64,000 bases of DNA from CAVVJA01 sp963809815. GTDB lineage: Bacteria; Actinomycetota; Actinomycetes; Mycobacteriales; Jatrophihabitantaceae. The stretch spans positions 248,001-312,000 of the forward strand of contig CAWELM010000010.1 in assembly GCA_963809815.1 (NCBI GenBank), read 5' to 3'. A program made the position numbers and the translations under genes. Of the stretch, positions 62,182-64,000 are shown one piece after another. Numbering within the stretch: position 1 is the first letter of the stretch; the number at the start of each line of letters is the position of its first letter. The notes under the pieces were generated by a model. That model saw nothing but the letters and a program-made list of their open reading frames with translations, was not told the DNA's origin and did not search any database.

Positions 62182-64000
62182 GATCGTCCCCGATCTTCCG
62201 GGCTAGCAGGGGTGCGCCCCCGATTGCCAGTCTCCGTCGTGATCCCAGCGCGGCGACGGTAGTCGGCGACGAACTCGAGCAAGGCGGGCCCGGTGGGTCG
62301 CCGGCCGGCCCGAATATCGCACGAGGCAGCCTTGTCCTCCTGGATGTGCACATTTGGGTCGAGCGTGACACCGAACAGGTCGTTGGCCGAGTCTCCGCGG
62401 GACAGCGCGTCCCCTCCGACTCCCCAGTGGTAGGGGAGGCCTATCTGGTGAACGGTTCGCCCGTCGACCGTCAGCGGCGCCATTCGATCGGTCACGAGCA
62501 CGCGGGCCTCGATGGCCGTGCGGGCGGTAACGATCGTGGCCCAACCCAACTGCTGGAGTCCGCGAAGTGCCGCGAGCTCTGGGGATACTTCGCAGAAGAA
62601 CTCTGGTTGCAGCTCCGACAGGTAGGAGAGCCATCGGCTCATGCCGCCCGCGGTGTGGTGTTCGGTGAGCCGATAGGTCGTGAATACGAAGGGGTATACC
62701 TGCCAATTAGGCTCGGGCGGCGAGGGGTTCTGGAGGTTGTCGGTTCGCTTGAAGACTTGCCGTGCGGGGTTTGCTTGCTGGCGATAGAAGGGGTTTCGCA
62801 CCGGCGACTCGCTCGGTTCGTAGTGCGCGGGCAGCGGCCCGTCGAGAAGACCAGAAGGTGCGAACAGCCACGCCTTCCCGTCGGCTTGCATGATGAACGG
62901 ATCGTCACCAGCGATGCCGTCGACGCCACCAGTGCCCGGCTCGGGGCGGTACGACGGCGGCTTGGTGATCTCGAAGTCCGGGACATCGGGCCCAGTCCAT
63001 CGGCCACTCGATTCGTCCCACCAGACATACGCCTTGCGGTCACTCCACGGCCGGCCTTCGGGATCCGCCGATGCCCGGTTATAGAGAATTCGTCGGTTGG
63101 CGGGCCAGGCCCAGCCCCATTCCGGCGCGACCCACGACTGCTCACTGCCGGGACGTCGCCGCGCTGCCTGGTTGACTCCGTCGGCGTACACACCGGTGTA
63201 GATCCAGCAGCCGCCGGATGTCGAGCCATCGGCCTTCATTTCGGTATAGGACGTCAGGGGATCGCCGGCCTGCGCCCCGCGCAGGTGGTATCCGTTTATC
63301 TCTTGCAGCACGGCGTCGGCTGACGGTTCGCCTGTGTGGTCGGTCGGGTAGTCCCAGGTCAGATCCAGGATCGGGCGATCGCGTATGTCGGACGAGGACG
63401 CCAGCTTCTCTCGGATCTTGCGTCCGAGATGGAAGAAGAAATGCAGGTCGCTGCGGCAGTCCTCGGGTGGCTCCACCGCCTTGTGATGCCATTGCAGAAG
63501 TCGCTGCGTCTGGGTGAAGGAGCCGTCCTTCTCAACGTGCGATGCCGCCGGCAAGAAGAACACCTCGGTCCCGATGTCCGTGGTGACCAGCTCACCGGTC
63601 TCGATCTCGGGGCTGTCCTTCCAGAAGGTGGCTGAGTCGATGACGTTCAGGTCCCGGACGACAAGCCATTTCAAGTGCGCCATTGCCAGGCGTTGCATCT
63701 TGCCGTGCGCCGATCCGACAGCTGGGTTCTGACCGATCAGGAAGTAGCCCTCGACCTTGTCGTCCATCATGTCCATGACGGTGTGGTAGGTCCCGTGATC
63801 ACCCGTAAGCCTGGGCAGGTAGTGGAAGCAGTAGTCGTTCGCCTCGATAGCCGCGTCACCCCAGTACGACTTGAGCAGGCTGACCAGGTAAGCCCGGGCC
63901 TCGGTCCAGAATCCTTTTTGGTCCGGGCTGGAAATCGCGTCCAGGTACCCGTCGATGTCGTCGTGTCCACCGACCTTGGGCATCGGCAGATAGCCAGGCA
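62178..64000 (-). CDS. Formate dehydrogenase catalytic (molybdopterin) subunit, C-terminal part; truncated by window edge
   Basis: The frame is open to the right edge, about 606 codons, and represents the C-terminal two thirds of a FdnG/FdoG-type protein. GYFLIGQNPAVGSAHGKMQRLAMAHLKWLVVRDLNVIDSATFWKD, EVFFLPAASHVEKDGSFTQTQRLLQWHHKAVEPPEDC, FVFTTYRLTEHHTAGGMSRWLSYLSELQPEFFCEVSPELAALRGLQQLGW and HWGVGGDALSRGDSANDLFGVTLDPNVHIQEDKAASCDIRAGRRP are typical. The N-terminal domain with the selenocysteine or cysteine ligand and first 4Fe-4S cluster is outside the window. It oxidises formate; formate may come from PurU nearby. Confidence 0.93.
   Translation of the reverse strand, partial: PGYLPMPKVGGHDDIDGYLDAISSPDQKGFWTEARAYLVSLLKSYWGDAAIEANDYCFHYLPRLTGDHGTYHTVMDMMDDKVEGYFLIGQNPAVGSAHGKMQRLAMAHLKWLVVRDLNVIDSATFWKDSPEIETGELVTTDIGTEVFFLPAASHVEKDGSFTQTQRLLQWHHKAVEPPEDCRSDLHFFFHLGRKIREKLASSSDIRDRPILDLTWDYPTDHTGEPSADAVLQEINGYHLRGAQAGDPLTSYTEMKADGSTSGGCWIYTGVYADGVNQAARRRPGSEQSWVAPEWGWAWPANRRILYNRASADPEGRPWSDRKAYVWWDESSGRWTGPDVPDFEITKPPSYRPEPGTGGVDGIAGDDPFIMQADGKAWLFAPSGLLDGPLPAHYEPSESPVRNPFYRQQANPARQVFKRTDNLQNPSPPEPNWQVYPFVFTTYRLTEHHTAGGMSRWLSYLSELQPEFFCEVSPELAALRGLQQLGWATIVTARTAIEARVLVTDRMAPLTVDGRTVHQIGLPYHWGVGGDALSRGDSANDLFGVTLDPNVHIQEDKAASCDIRAGRRPTGPALLEFVADYRRRAGITTETGNRGRTPASPEDRGRS

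Overview
The window comes from a high-GC actinobacterium. Evidence: GC-rich codon third positions throughout, an Lsr2 nucleoid protein, an F420-type luciferase-like oxidoreductase, actinobacterial LexA boxes (TCGAAC-N4-GTTCGA type), a 13E12/DUF222 HNH protein, a SARP/BTAD regulator, and a gene order shared with Mycobacterium (pncB - clpS - DUF2017 - mec - cysO - cysM - rhomboid - murI - metallo-beta-lactamase, then rph - rdgB). It is not a typical Mycobacterium, and the genus cannot be fixed from sequence alone.

Layout. 1-5.8 kb: truncated amidohydrolase, hydroxyquinol-type ring-cleavage genes (maleylacetate reductase and a multiply frameshifted intradiol dioxygenase), an ArsR/AHSA1/DHFR-like operon with a palindromic operator, and an Ala-rich lipoprotein with an excalibur domain. 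5.9-11.1 kb: Fic protein, formylglycine-generating enzyme, DUF2278/lamin-tail protein, a SufS-like class V enzyme and Lsr2. 11.6-20.5 kb: MOSC/ferredoxin-reductase fusion, membrane protein, LLM oxidoreductase, SOS-type DinB polymerase, quinone-oxidoreductase-like protein, PAC2 protein and alcohol dehydrogenase. 20.5-26.2 kb: CorA, a phasin-like/SAP protein, an AlkA-type glycosylase and a fused E1 alpha/beta dehydrogenase. 26.4-31.4 kb: ctaD, serB, pncA, pncB. 31.4-39.5 kb: the conserved ClpS / CysO-CysM-Mec cysteine pathway / Moco oxidoreductase / rhomboid / subtilase / murI / MBL block. 39.6-47.3 kb: deacetylase, YjbQ, large SARP-NB-ARC-TPR regulator, DrrAB-like ABC exporter, rph and rdgB. 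47.5-49.3 kb: SOS-boxed DUF222-HNH gene and an esterase remnant. 49.3-54.5 kb: the most system-like region, an ECF sigma factor, a small unknown protein and a subtilisin-like protease with a (GGGGQVS)n linker, divergent from a TPR-CHAT caspase-like protease. 54.6-60.2 kb: MBL-Rieske protein, an unusual tRNA with anticodon UAG, bcp, DUF3618, purU and the pxpABC 5-oxoprolinase operon. 60.3-64 kb: a formate dehydrogenase operon (NrfD, Fe-S subunit, catalytic subunit) that runs off the right edge.

A feature of the whole window is the number of single-base frameshifts in otherwise well conserved genes: 12 junctions in nine genes, 11 of them one extra base. Repairing each one restores a full-length family protein. 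This looks like insertion-type sequencing error rather than gene decay, so several genes are annotated across their frameshift. Other recurring structure: two LexA boxes, a small family of TGATCTTGGA-ended palindromic intergenic elements, and many four-base stop/start overlaps (ATGA or GTGA) marking operons.
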